Positions 37,032 through 46,323 of a stretch of 64,000 bases of DNA are shown here, one piece after another; position 1 is the first letter of the stretch; every line of letters begins with the position of its first letter. The stretch comes from Woeseia sp034521225 (GTDB lineage: Bacteria > Pseudomonadota > Gammaproteobacteria > Steroidobacterales > Woeseiaceae), in assembly GCA_034521225.1 (NCBI GenBank), contig JAXHMR010000020.1, positions 62,001 through 126,000 of the forward strand, in the 5' to 3' direction. The translations under genes and the position numbers were made by a program. Below the pieces are notes generated by a model that was given only the letters and a program-made list of their open reading frames with translations, was not told the DNA's origin and made no database searches.

Positions 37032-39683
37032 GCGGGCAGTCGATTACCTACACGGTATCGTCGGATTCGGGGCTCCCGGCGGCATCAATTTCCCGCACGG
37101 CGCGCCGAGCTGCGCGTCAACGGTCGCATCATCAGGCGTGAATACGCGCCGGCAGCCGGTCTTACCGACACCATCCAGATACCGGCCACCGACATTATGC
37201 GTGAAGTCAACGGAGCGTCTCCGGCGATATTGCGTGTTACCTGATCTATCCTGCTGCATTTTCGTCTGCCGGTACGCGCCGGATCTTCAGGGCATACCAT
37301 CACGACCAGTTTCGCCGTACCAAGAGGGAGTTCCTGTTCGGTGCAGACGGTCCGAACAGGAGCAGCTCGACGCTGGCGGCAAGGCCAGTACCTACGTCCT
37401 GGAACGACTCTCTCCTCGGCGCGGATGCGAGGCTGCAAACGACAGGCGGCTGGACGCACCTCCGCCCATCACCAATACGATCCGGCGTCGCGCACTTCTG
37501 TACCCTGGCGATGGCAGCAAGCGAGGCGGTACGAACGCACGCTCTGAACCTCGTGACCAAGCTGCTGCAGGATCTACTCCGTCGACCCGGTCGTTATCCG
37601 ATGTCATTGTGGACGATGAGGGCACGATTCTTCGTGTTCGAAGACACGTTCTCCAACAGTCGGGGAAAGGGGATCCGTGGAACTCATCGACGCCGACGGT
37701 GAGCAACAAGGGAAACTTCCCGACGGCGTCCCTTATTCCAGCCTCAATGGCTTCGAGTGGTCTGTCGGTGATCTTGAACTGGGCCCCGACGGAAATACTC
37801 ATACTTCTTCGGCAGCGACGACAACTTCCCCCGGGTGGCACTGTTCTGGGGCTACGTGACGCGCAACGACGAAACGCGTCATATCGTCTTCGAGGGCCTG
37901 GACTCCGCTGCGCGACATGGAGTTCGATGCGCTCGGCGGCTCTATTTCGCCAGCGATCAAGAAAGACGCATCGCACATCTATTATCTTCCGTCAGGCCTG
38001 TTAATCCGCCGAAAAATCGATTTGATCTCGGAGGACTTCGAGACTCGTTGCCGGAACCGGCATTTCGCGGCTCCAGCGAGGACGGTACGCCGGCGATTCG
38101 AAACCGTCATAACCCCTATCGATCTTGCGGTTGGCCCCGATGGCTCCGTGTATTTTACAGACAGGCCCCCGGGCCATCTTTCGGGTGCCACGAATCGAGT
38201 GAAGAACGCATCACCCCGGATGGCATCATCGAATCTGTCTATCGGTGGCGGCGATACAAGCCCGTATTCCAGGAACGTCGATCCCCCTGGATGCTGAGCT
38301 TCCTCCCGGAGCGGATCCGGACAGTACGACAAGGGGCGCTTGTATTTGCTGGATTCAGCAGGACTGTTCCTCCTCGAGGGGGACCGAAGATTACGCCGCT
38401 GCTCGGTACGAAGGACCGGTAGCGGCGGCGGGACCTTCGAAGTATGGCGCGTGCACGCGCAGTCCATCGACATAAATGTTATCCCGGTTTTTCGTGGCGC
38501 TGGCACCGATGGGACGGCGGTTATTCGTGCCGTCGCAAGAGCGCGGTACCCTCTGGCGCGCTCGAGACCGCGATGCCGCGACTTCCGCAGTCGTTCCTCT
38601 GTTCATCGGCGTCTGCAGGTGGGGAAGAAAATCTACGCGAATTCAGTTCGACCGGCCGCTCATTTGAAGACCCTGGATGCTGCTTCCGGCCAAACGCTGC
38701 TGGAGTTTCTTTACGGCAGCGGATGGTTTGCTCAGCGGTATCCGTGATCGCAATAACCGCGAGATCGCTGTCCAGCGCGATGCGGTCGCGCTCCGACCGC
38801 GATCGTCGAGTGCTTCCGGCCTGCGAAACCTGTTGCAGCCTGAACGAGTCGGGCCGGCCGAGCCAAGTCACGAACGCGGCCGGCGAGACGTGGCAGATGG
38901 AGTACACGCCTGACACGCAGCTGCTGTCGTCCTTCACGCGACGCCGGAGAATCGACAGTACATCTACGGTTACACGACCAGAGAGCGAGTCCCTGACGTC
39001 GGAGACGGATCCGCGCTAGGCGGCGTCCGTGGAGCTCACCAGTACCTACGACGAGAGCGAGGGTATCCGGCGCGCTCTTCAAGACCATGCGTGACGACGC
39101 TCTCGAACGTGTATCGATGGGAGGTCAACGGTGCCGGCAACCTGCAGGCGACCAATATCGTCGACGGCGTCGGTACCACGACCGTCGAGATCCGGAACGA
39201 CGAGACGCGCTATCTACGATCTCTGGCCGACCGGAACCGTCATGACGACCTCGGTGCGGCCGGATTCGCGCTTCGGACTGCAGTCGCCGCTCATCACAGA
39301 GACCCTCGAGACACCGTTCGGGCGATCGCCGCGTACCCGGACGCCGAGCACGGGCACTGCTGCAGGACCCCACCGATATCTTCCAGCTCTGATCTTCTCG
39401 CCTGGAGGAGAATTTCCGCATCGGCTCCCGAGAGTTCGATTTCGCTCTGGACGTCGCGAACCGGACGAAGACGCTGTCTTTCCCATCCGGGATCGCCATC
39501 GAGGAATCCTATGACGAGAATTGGCGACTGGCGCAACTCTTCCGTCCGGGTCTGGCGCCAATCACTTACACCTACGGCCCAAACGGCCTCCTGCAACGCG
39601 CTGCCCAGGCCGACCAGAGGCTCGATTTCGCCTACGACGCGAATCTGCGGCTCGACACGGCCACCGACGCTGCGGGACTGATC
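37032..39683 (+). pseudogene. Giant RHS lipoprotein, central part, heavily frameshifted
   Basis: No frame stays open for more than about 200 residues across these 2.65 kb. Short fragments in all three plus-strand frames read like RHS or NHL/YD-type beta repeats, for example VNGRIIRREYAPAAGLTDTI near 37115 and short DLAVGPDGSVYFTD-type pieces near 38125. About a dozen or more indels would be needed to restore it. Either the read quality is low here or the gene is really decaying. No separate gene is supported inside. Confidence 0.6.
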
Positions 39684-41672
39684 ATGGCGTATCAGTTCGA
39701 CGGCGCGGATCGCCTCATCACCAAAGTGCTTCCCTCCGGGGCCTTATACCGTATGACCTACGATGGTGAAGGCAATGTGACCGGGATAACGATGCCGGAG
39801 GATGACCTCCATGCCTTCAGCTACACAGCAGTAGATGAGCTTGCGAGCTACACGGACCCGCTCGGTAATGCGACGACCTATACCTACGATCTTGGACGCA
39901 AGCGGACCGGCGTCACGCACCCGTCGGGACGCTCGGAGACGATGACCTACGATGCCGACCAGCGTCTGTCCGTGATCGCCTATCCGGCCGCCGAGTTGCA
40001 GTTCACCTATCAGGCAGCGTCCGGACTTCCGGAAGGCCTCACGCGCCAACCCATCGGAGGAGGCATCGCCCAGGCGGTCTCCTGGACCTACGACGGTTTC
40101 CTGACCGAGTCGACCACCTATTCCGGCGAGACGGCCGGGCAGTTTACCTACGACTACGACAGTAACCTGCTGCTCTCATCGATCCAGCTGGACGCGGAGG
40201 CCCCGATCGGTATCCAGTACAGCGCGGACGGCTTCCTCGCCGGCATCGGTCCGTTCTCGATCTCTCGCGCCGCGGCGACCGGTCTTTCAGCAACGGCAAC
40301 GGACGGCACGGTGACTCTCGATTATCAGCACGACGATACCGGGCGCCTCGTGGGCCGCACTTATAACCTCGGCGGACAGACCGTCTACTCAAACGTCATC
40401 GGCCACGATGCCTCGGGCCGGATCAGCAGCCGGTCGGAGGCCGTCGGCTCCGCGACGCGGACGATCGAGTACAGCCATACGGCGGATGAAGGGCTCTCTG
40501 CGGTCATTGTGGACGGGGCTCCGACAGCGGAGTATGCCTACAGCCTCAATGGCAATCGGACGACGGCCGACGGGGTGACCCTCACGTATGACGACGCGGA
40601 TCGTATTGTCGCCGTGGGGGGTACCATTTACACCCACAATTCCGATGGCCAGATGACGGCGCGCGGTTCCGACACCTTTAGCTGGTCGGCCCGGGGCGAA
40701 CTTCTCGAGGCCACGGTGGACGGGCAGACCGTCCGCTATAACTATGATGGTCTCGGCCGGATGACGGCGCGCACGGTTGGCGGAGAGACGACGCAATACC
40801 TGTATGGCGATCCGCTCGCGCCGTTCATGCTGACCCATACCCGGGCGCCCGATGCCACCCTGACCACTTACTATTACGATGAGTACGGTGTGCTGCTGGG
40901 CCTGGAACGCGACGGCAGCCTCTACTACGTGGCGGTCGACCAGGTAGGGAGTCCTCGTGTCGTCTTCGACGGCTCAGGTACCGTCGTCCGGGAGATCGAT
41001 TACGACCCCTGGGGTGGGGTGGCGTCCGACTCGGATCCCGCCTTTGCGCTGGCGATCGGCTACGCGGGCGGCATCGCCGATCCGGTCACGGGTCTTACCC
41101 GTTTCGGCTTCCGTCTCTACGAACCCGAATCCGGGCGGTGGATGACCGCCGATCCGATACGCTTTGACGGCGGTGGCAATCTCTACCGCTATGCCGGGAA
41201 CAATCCCGTGCAGTACCGGGATCCTCTGGGCCTGTACTGTATCGGCGGCGAATTCTATAAACGTGCCGGCGGTGGAGGCGAGGTTTGCTACAAGGACGGC
41301 AAACTGTCCGCTTGCGCAGAGGCAGGCTTTGGTCAGGGCGGCGGCTTCAAGCTCCAGCCATTCGCCGATCCCAAGAAGAGCGAGCTGTTCGTGCAAGGCG
41401 AAGTGGGAGCCGAGGTCGGTCCGTTCAGTGCCGGCGTCAATCTCAAGTTGACCAACTGTGGAGAGGTGGGTGCGATTGATCTCGGCGGCGACGCCAAGGT
41501 TGCAGGACCCGGTTTCGAAGCCAGTCTGAAGGACGGGTCGGAGCTAACCGCAGCCGACAGCCTGGCCGACAGGGGCGGATTGATCGATGGCATCAGAGAG
41601 GTCGCGAAAGGCGGGGCCGATGCCAAATACGTCGGCAAACTCAGCGCAGGATTCTGCGTCAGCAACAAGTGA
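39684..41672 (+). CDS. Giant RHS lipoprotein, YD repeats, RHS core and variable C-terminal domain
   Basis: This intact 662-residue frame starts inside the protein. It carries YD repeats (for example YDGEGNVTGI, YDLGRKRTGVTHPSGR, YNYDGLGRMTARTV), and a clear RHS core RFGFRLYEPESGRWMTADPI ending YAGNNPVQYRDPLGLY near 41235. After DPLGLY comes a tail of about 145 residues, glycine-rich with cysteines. In polymorphic toxin systems this position holds the toxin. I do not recognise this tail, and no immunity-like gene follows: the next gene is an antitoxin of the DinJ type with its own promoter. Confidence 0.85.
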   Translation: MAYQFDGADRLITKVLPSGALYRMTYDGEGNVTGITMPEDDLHAFSYTAVDELASYTDPLGNATTYTYDLGRKRTGVTHPSGRSETMTYDADQRLSVIAYPAAELQFTYQAASGLPEGLTRQPIGGGIAQAVSWTYDGFLTESTTYSGETAGQFTYDYDSNLLLSSIQLDAEAPIGIQYSADGFLAGIGPFSISRAAATGLSATATDGTVTLDYQHDDTGRLVGRTYNLGGQTVYSNVIGHDASGRISSRSEAVGSATRTIEYSHTADEGLSAVIVDGAPTAEYAYSLNGNRTTADGVTLTYDDADRIVAVGGTIYTHNSDGQMTARGSDTFSWSARGELLEATVDGQTVRYNYDGLGRMTARTVGGETTQYLYGDPLAPFMLTHTRAPDATLTTYYYDEYGVLLGLERDGSLYYVAVDQVGSPRVVFDGSGTVVREIDYDPWGGVASDSDPAFALAIGYAGGIADPVTGLTRFGFRLYEPESGRWMTADPIRFDGGGNLYRYAGNNPVQYRDPLGLYCIGGEFYKRAGGGGEVCYKDGKLSACAEAGFGQGGGFKLQPFADPKKSELFVQGEVGAEVGPFSAGVNLKLTNCGEVGAIDLGGDAKVAGPGFEASLKDGSELTAADSLADRGGLIDGIREVAKGGADAKYVGKLSAGFCVSNK

Positions 41673-41731
41673 CAGCGATAGATATCTACTGACAGGAGAG
41701 AGCGAACATGATCGCGATACGCCACAAAGCG

Positions 41732-41770
41732 TTGATCACCTTGAATGATTGGGCTACAATGTAGCCCAAT
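41732..41770 (+). promoter_or_regulatory. Promoter and palindromic operator of the dinJ-yafQ module
   Basis: TTGATC (41732-41737) and TACAAT (41755-41760) are 17 bp apart. A 23-bp palindrome ATTGGGCTACAATGTAGCCC... (41748-41770, 11-bp arms, one central base) covers the -10 box. It is placed for autorepression by the antitoxin-toxin complex. Confidence 0.75.
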
Positions 41771-41788
41771 TAAACAGAGGATTGGATC

Positions 41789-42053
41789 ATGACGGCAAAT
41801 GCTGGTGGTGCGTGCCCGGATAGATGCGCACATCAAAGAAGAAGCGACTGTTGTGTTGGCCACAATGGGACTGACGGTATCGGATGCTTTTCGCATTATG
41901 CTGACCCGCATTGCCCGTGAGAAGGCTCTGCCTTTCGAGCCACTGGTTCCCAATAAGGAAACGATCAGGGCCATGAAGGAAGCACGTCGTGGCAAGCTGC
42001 CTTCGTTCAGCAGCGCAGACGGGCTGATGGCAGACCTGAATGAGGACGATTGA
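41789..42053 (+). CDS. RelB/DinJ-family antitoxin (one-base frameshift)
   Basis: This ribbon-helix-helix antitoxin pairs with the YafQ-like toxin that follows. The intact frame starts at 41799 (MLVVRARIDAHIKEEA). The usual family N-terminus MTANA-VVRARID appears if ATG 41789 is used and one G near 41804 is removed, so I start it at 41789. The core MGLTVSDAFRIMLTRIAREKALPFEP is highly typical. It overlaps the toxin gene by 14 bp. Confidence 0.85.
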
Positions 42054-42321
42054 ACGCACTCGTCAATTCAAACGTGACTACAAGCGCGAGACGAAGGGCC
42101 CACACCGGGCTACGCTGGAAAGCGATTTCATTGATGTCCTGGTGGCGCTGGCAAATGATCGGGTGCTGGCCGAAGAAGCACCGCGACCATGCGCTGACCG
42201 GCAATTGGAAGACCATCGCGACTGCCATATCAAGCCTGACCTGGTTCTGATTTACCGAAAACCCGATACCGAGGTAGTACAGCTTGTCAGGCTCGGTTCG
42301 CACAGTGAATTGGGCCTGTGA
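42040..42321 (+). CDS. YafQ-family mRNA interferase toxin
   Basis: This RelE-superfamily ribonuclease toxin is 93 residues. The N-terminus IERTRQFKRDYKRE and the C-terminus DHRDCHIKPDLVLIYRKPD carry the YafQ catalytic histidines and aspartate. About 17 residues in between (from 42168) are out of frame; the family sequence KHRDHALTGNWK is found in the neighbouring frame, so two compensating indels are present, probably errors. It would cut mRNA on the ribosome when the antitoxin is degraded. Confidence 0.85.
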   Translation: MRTIERTRQFKRDYKRETKGPHRATLESDFIDVLVALANDRVLAEEAPRPCADRQLEDHRDCHIKPDLVLIYRKPDTEVVQLVRLGSHSELGL

Positions 42322-42481
42322 GGTGTGAATTGCTATTCAGGCGGCGATCGCAAACTGATACAGGTTGCGGCAGCATTGCTTCCAGCGGTAATTGTCCAGG
42401 AGGGTGGTATTCTCGAGCTCATTAGCGCACCGGTAGGGAATAGCGCTGCCGAGTCCCCGATAAGGTTGGTCGTTGGCGATT
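42317..42481 (+). repeat. Dispersed repeat R, copy 1, after the yafQ toxin
   Basis: About 165 bp starting at the toxin stop (TGTGAGGTGTGAATTGCTAT) and ending GGTTGGTCGTTGGCGATT. A second copy follows the parE toxin at 45601-45768, roughly 85% identical by eye. I do not see integron attC core sites in it. It may be the end of a mobile unit that carries toxin-antitoxin modules. Confidence 0.75.
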
Positions 42482-42541
42482 GGGTTCTACCCCGCTTTTA
42501 CGGACACTTTAAAGAAGCCCATAATTGGCAAAGGAGTGTTC

Positions 42542-42883
42542 ATGTCCAAGAGAAGAAAATACAGCCCTGAGTTCAAGCGCGGCGCCATTGAGCAGACCCG
42601 CCAAGCGGGGGTCAGCTGCTCTCAGGTTGCCCGGGAACTGGGGATTGGTGGCAATGTTCTGACCCGCTGGGTTTGTGAAGCAGTGTCCGCTGGCCGCCAA
42701 GCATTCGGCGGTACCGGGACGCCGAGGGACGAAAAAGTTACCAGCGTTGAACAGTTGCTGGATGTGTTGTGGGCGCATGCATGCGGCCGGCAGCGGCTGG
42801 ATATCGACCTTCATGCATTCCCTTTGTCGGAGGATCAGGATGCGTTTGCCGCGGCCGGGAAGCGGAAGGAAACGTCGCCCTAA
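42542..42883 (+). pseudogene. IS3-family transposase orfA remnant
   Basis: The first 60 codons (SKRRKYSPEFKRGAIEQTRQ through FGGTGTPRDEKV) are a normal IS3-family OrfA helix-turn-helix. After about 42735 the sequence turns into unrelated codons and no orfB follows, so the element is truncated. It marks the island as a landing place for insertion sequences. Confidence 0.75.
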
Positions 42884-42970
42884 CTTCTTTGCAGACCGGC
42901 AACGCTGAACCACGGTAGCGCGCCGCCATTTATCCATCCGAGTTCATCCCTTTCTCGAAGGCTTACTCCT

Positions 42971-43046
42971 TATATGCGCTGCAGCGTATAAACCTAATTT
43001 ATGCGCTATAACGTATATTGACAGGTTATACGCCATAGCGTATAAA
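42971..43046 (+). promoter_or_regulatory. hipBA promoter with three operator palindromes
   Basis: A near-consensus promoter TTGACA (43018-43023), 17-bp spacer and TATAAA (43041-43046) is present. Three palindromes of the form TATnCGC...GCGTATA lie at 42971-42990, about 42999-43017 and 43027-43044, spaced about 28 bp. The last fills the -35/-10 spacer, so HipB binding should block transcription. Confidence 0.8.
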
Positions 43047-43068
43047 GGGCTCAGGAAAGGAGCTTGCC

Positions 43069-43321
43069 ATGAGCCAAAGTGCGCGTACAGCCAAACAAAT
43101 CGGGGCGATTATTCGCCGCGTGCGCCGTAATGCCGGATTTGACGCAGGCCGATCTCGGCAAACGGATCGGGTTGCGGCAGGCCACGATATCACGGCTTGA
43201 GAAGGGAGAAGACGAGACCAAGCTCAGCACACTGCTCGACGCCCTGAGTGCGCTCGGCCTGGAAATCATCATCGACAAGCGCGGCAAAGCCTCGACCCGG
43301 AACCTTGGGGATATGTTCTGA
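43069..43321 (+). CDS. HipB-family antitoxin (one-base frameshift)
   Basis: This Xre-type helix-turn-helix protein binds the HipA kinase and its own promoter. ATG 43069 starts SQSARTAKQIGAIIRRVRRN. Removing one T near 43140 joins it to AGLTQADLGKRIGLRQATISRLEKGEDETKL, the helix-turn-helix. About 83 residues. The TGA overlaps the hipA ATG (TGATG). Three operator palindromes lie upstream. Confidence 0.85.
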
Positions 43322-44629
43322 TGGCCAGGAGGCGCACGCGCATACCGCTAAACGTCTATCTCAACGGCAAGCTCGTCGGGCGGCTGCAGCGCGAGACCTC
43401 GGGGCCATCGACTTCCAGTATGATGAGAGATGGCTAAGCTGGGAGCATACTTTTCCGGTCTCTTTGTCCTTGCCGCTGCGCGAGGATCGCTATGTCGGCG
43501 ATCCGGTGATTGCCGTCTTCGATAACCTCCTACCCGATAACGAGTATATCCGGCGCCGGGTTGCCGCACGCAGCGATGCCGACGGCATCGATCCCTATAG
43601 TCTGCTTGCGGCCATCGGCCGGGACTGCGTTGGCGCGCTCCAGTTTCTCCCCGAAGGCAAAGATCCCGGCAAGGCCGGTGAGATCGACGCCCGGCAGATC
43701 GGCGATGCCGATATCGCGGATATCCTTGTCAATCTTGCGAGCGCGCCGCTCGGTATCGGTGACGATGCCGAGTTCCGCATCTCCATCGCAGGCGCGCAGG
43801 ACAAGACCGCGCTGCTCTACCGCAATGACGCCTGGCACGTGCCCCACGGCAGTACGGCGACCACGCATATACTGAAGCCGCAGATCGGGCGGCGCGGCAA
43901 CTACGATCTCAGCCATAGCGTCGAGAACGAGCATATGTGCCTTGAGATTCTCCGTGCGCTTGATCTGCCGGTCGCCAGAACGGAAATCGCGGACTTCGCC
44001 GGGACGCGCGCCCTTGTCATCGAGCGCTTTGACCGTGAATGGACGAAAGGTGGACGCCTTCTACGTGTGCCCCAGGAAGACTGTTGTCAGGCCTTGTCGT
44101 GCCGCCGACCCGCAAGTACCAAAGTGACGGCGGGCCGGGGATGGCCGACATATTCGAGTTTCTGAAAGCCAGTGATGATCCTGTCTACGACCAGCTTGTC
44201 TTTATAAAGGCGCAGATCGCCTTCTGGCTTCTCGGGGCGATCGACGGCCACGCCAAAAACTTTAGTGTCTTTCTTTATCCGGGCGGAGGGTTCCAGCTCA
44301 CGCCCCTCTATGATGTGATGTCCGCGCAGAACCTTCAGGACAAGAAGCAAATTCAGCGCAAAGACATGAAGCTTGCGATGTCGATCGGGAACAGTCGCCA
44401 CTATCACATTCACGAGATCCAGCCGCGACATTATCGGCAAACGGCGGATCGGGCTGGCGTGCCCGGCGGCATGGTCGATATGGCCCTTGATCAAATCGCC
44501 GATGCGTTGCCCGGTGCCATCGAAGCAGTCTGCGCTGCGCTTCCCCCCGCGTTCCCCGCTGATCTCCGCGATTCCATCGCCAAAGGAGCGTTGAAACGGC
44601 GGGCAGTCATTGCCGCCGCCACCGCCTGA
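43321..44629 (+). CDS. HipA-family serine/threonine kinase toxin (two frameshifts)
   Basis: Restored length is about 435 residues. The N-terminal domain begins PLNVYLNGKLVGRLQRE, and the frame shifts near 43405. Kinase elements follow: SIAGAQDKTALLY (phosphate-binding region), THILKPQIG (ATP lysine), VIERFDRE, then after a second shift near 44095 FWLLGAIDGHAKNFSV with the catalytic aspartate, and LTPLYDVMSA (metal aspartate). HipA toxins phosphorylate tRNA synthetases and induce dormancy. It forms an operon with hipB. Confidence 0.87.
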
Positions 44630-44792
44630 AGCCTGTTCCTTCCTCTGAAAAACTAACTTATACGTTAGCTTTCTGCGCGCCGAAGCAAACCTAAAAGTTT
44701 GTTTCTCTGCCATCCGCGGCCTGTGCCTACCAGTAATCCGTCTGGCTTGATTCTATTGCCTTTTTCCGTGGAGCGCGGTTGGCCTCTCAAGG

Positions 44793-45020
44793 ATGTTCAA
44801 GTGGTTAAGAATCATTGCCGGAGCCCTCAGATCAGCGGTCCAATGTCGCCGGGATCTGGCGCTCGAAAACTTGGCGCTGCGGCAACAGGTCGCTGTGCTC
44901 AAACAAGCTCATCCCCGACCGCGGCTCACCGCCGCTGATCGGTCCTTCCGGAGGGACAACGGTTGCCTTGCCGGACTGGGTCAAGTATTATTCAATTTGA
45001 ATAACTGGAGGGTGCGATAG
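44793..45020 (+). pseudogene. N-terminal remnant of an integrase/transposase (rve type)
   Basis: The fragment RDLALENLALRQQVAVLKQAHPRPRLTAADR is the typical N-terminus of a widespread rve-type transposase. It continues only about 75 codons, with no DDE domain after it. It is a relic lying just upstream of parDE. Confidence 0.65.
44988..45004 (+). promoter_or_regulatory. Palindrome upstream of parDE, candidate ParD operator
   Basis: The sequence TTATTCAATTTGAATAA is a near-perfect palindrome 18 bp before the parD start, followed by a GGAGGG ribosome site. ParD antitoxins bind such sites to repress their operon. Confidence 0.55.
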
Positions 45021-45022
45021 CC

Positions 45023-45271
45023 ATGGCGACTACATCATTGAGCCTCGGCGGGCATTGGGAAGAGTTCATCAGGCAGGAGATCAAGAGCGGCCGATACGCG
45101 ACTGCGAGTGAAGTTGTGCGGGATGCGCTTCGTGAGCTCGAGGATCGGGGACGGCGACTTGAGGCTCTTCGTGCGCATCTGGCTGAAGGCGCTGGTCAGG
45201 CTGCAAGAATGGACTTCGCGAAAGACTATGATATCGAGGATGTCATTGAGCGAGCTATTGCTCGAGCATGA
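45023..45271 (+). CDS. parD: ParD-family antitoxin
   Basis: This 82-residue protein has an N-terminal ribbon-helix-helix domain (TTSLSLGGHWEEFIRQEIKS, then YATASEVVRDALRELED) and a C-terminal toxin-binding helix region. It neutralises the ParE toxin encoded by the next gene, which it overlaps by 4 bp. The start follows TGGAGGGTGCG. Confidence 0.9.
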   Translation: MATTSLSLGGHWEEFIRQEIKSGRYATASEVVRDALRELEDRGRRLEALRAHLAEGAGQAARMDFAKDYDIEDVIERAIARA

Positions 45272-45564
45272 CATCCAGGTTCAGGCTTACCCCAAGAGCC
45301 GCTGCAGACCTCGATGCGATTGCAGACTACACGATCGAGACGTGGGGGCTGGCTCAGCTGGGGGATTACCTGCGATCCATGAACAGCCGATTCGAGTGGC
45401 TGGCCGAGAATCCATTCGCAGGTCGTGAACGAAACGACGTTCATCCAGGTTATCGGAGCTTTCCCGAAGGCAGCCACATCATCTTCTATGTTGTGAGCGA
45501 TGATTACGTCGACATCATCGGTATCCCACATAAGTCGATGGACGTTGGTCCGGATCTGTTCTAA
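45268..45564 (+). CDS. parE: ParE-family toxin
   Basis: This 98-residue RelE/ParE-superfamily protein (LTPRAAADLDAIADYTIETWG, then FPEGSHIIFYVVSDDYVDIIGI and an MDVGPDLF end) is typical of ParE, which inhibits DNA gyrase. It overlaps parD by 4 bp and is intact. A copy of repeat R follows 37 bp later, as after yafQ. Confidence 0.9.
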   Translation: MTSRFRLTPRAAADLDAIADYTIETWGLAQLGDYLRSMNSRFEWLAENPFAGRERNDVHPGYRSFPEGSHIIFYVVSDDYVDIIGIPHKSMDVGPDLF

Positions 45565-45600
45565 CTGTTGTTCCGACAAATTTTGCAGTTCGTTGACCTG

Positions 45601-45768
45601 TGTGAGGTGCGAATTGCTATCCAGGCGGCGATCGCAAACTGATACAGACTGCGGCAGCATTGCTTCCAGCAGTAATTGTCCGGAAGCGTGGTATTCCCGG
45701 GCCCATTAGTGCACCCGTGGTAGGGAATATCGCTGCCGAGTCCCCGATAGGGTTGGTCATTGGCGATT
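45601..45768 (+). repeat. Dispersed repeat R, copy 2, after the parE toxin
   Basis: This is the second copy of the repeat at 42317-42481 (TGTGAGGTGCGAATTGCTAT ... GGTTGGTCATTGGCGATT), with scattered differences. Both copies stand just downstream of a toxin gene in the same orientation. Confidence 0.75.
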
Positions 45769-45833
45769 GCAGCAGCAGTCCTTGGAACAAGACAGATTTC
45801 TCTGCGGGTCTTGCGCGTCAGTGTCCGGACAAT

Positions 45834-46000
45834 CATGGCGAAAACGTAGCGTTCAGGCGGCGATTCGCGGTTCTTGGCGGCGCCTGGCGGCAAAAAGGAA
45901 GAGGGCGGGCCATCTAACTTACTGATTTAAAAGAAAACGGTTCTTGGCTTATACGCCTTCGAACCAGGTGGTCGGGAGTTCGAATCTCTCCGGGCGCGCA
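45834..46000 (+). repeat. Direct repeat containing a second tRNA-Arg 3' end (att copy)
   Basis: The segment begins CATGGCGAAAACGTAGCGTT and ends with the exact 44-bp tRNA-Arg 3' portion (45957-46000). The same 167 bp recur at 51169-51407 with only a few base changes plus a 72-bp insertion. It is not a functional tRNA: the 5' half is missing. Confidence 0.85.
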
Positions 46001-46011
46001 TTTGAATCAAA

Positions 46012-46058
46012 GGTGTTAACTGCTCACATAGGTGTAAACCATGTGACCGGTTAACACC
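46012..46058. repeat. Imperfect hairpin GGTGTTAAC...GTTAACACC beside the att copy
   Basis: Two 17-bp arms (46012-46028 and 46042-46058) are reverse complements except for two positions. One arm, GGTGTTAACCGGTCACA in its complement, is found exactly at 51419-51435 beside the third att copy. It may be a recombinase arm site or the trace of an inversion. Confidence 0.6.
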
Positions 46059-46060
46059 AG

Positions 46061-46240
46061 GGCGGGCTGCAGGGCATCGACCTGCGCGACACCGAGGACG
46101 GCGTTGACCTCGCCTGGGGCGCAGGCGTCCAGGGTCATGTCAGCAGCCTCGCGATCCGGCTCGAGTACGAGAATTTCGACATCGGCGAAGCTGATTCCGT
46201 GGAGATGTGGTCACTCGGCGCGACCTGGACGTTTTTCTGA
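46061..46240 (+). pseudogene. 3' end of an outer-membrane beta-barrel protein gene
   Basis: The frame GLQGIDLRDTEDGVDLAWG ... SVEMWSLGATWTFF* (59 residues, stop 46238-46240) has alternating residues and a terminal aromatic, the pattern of a small outer-membrane barrel of OmpA/OmpX type. There is no start; the upstream part was replaced at the att repeat. So a chromosomal gene was cut at this junction. Confidence 0.6.
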
Positions 46241-46323
46241 CCCCGGCCTTATCTGGCGATCAACGGTCGCCTGTGGCAGCATCTCCGTCATCCACGGCAA
46301 TTGCGCGGCGCAATGGAGTGCGT

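Noticed and set aside
44793..45020. Fragment considered as the island integrase
   Set aside because: It is only the first 75 codons of an rve-type transposase; no tyrosine or serine recombinase domain is present.
42317..45768. Repeats after toxin genes considered as integron attC sites
   Set aside because: No GTTRRRY / RYYYAAC core pair or attC-like imperfect palindrome is visible, and no integron integrase is in the window.
45957..46000. tRNA-like sequence considered as a second tRNA-Arg
   Set aside because: Only the 3' half is present; acceptor 5' strand and D-arm are missing. It is an att remnant.
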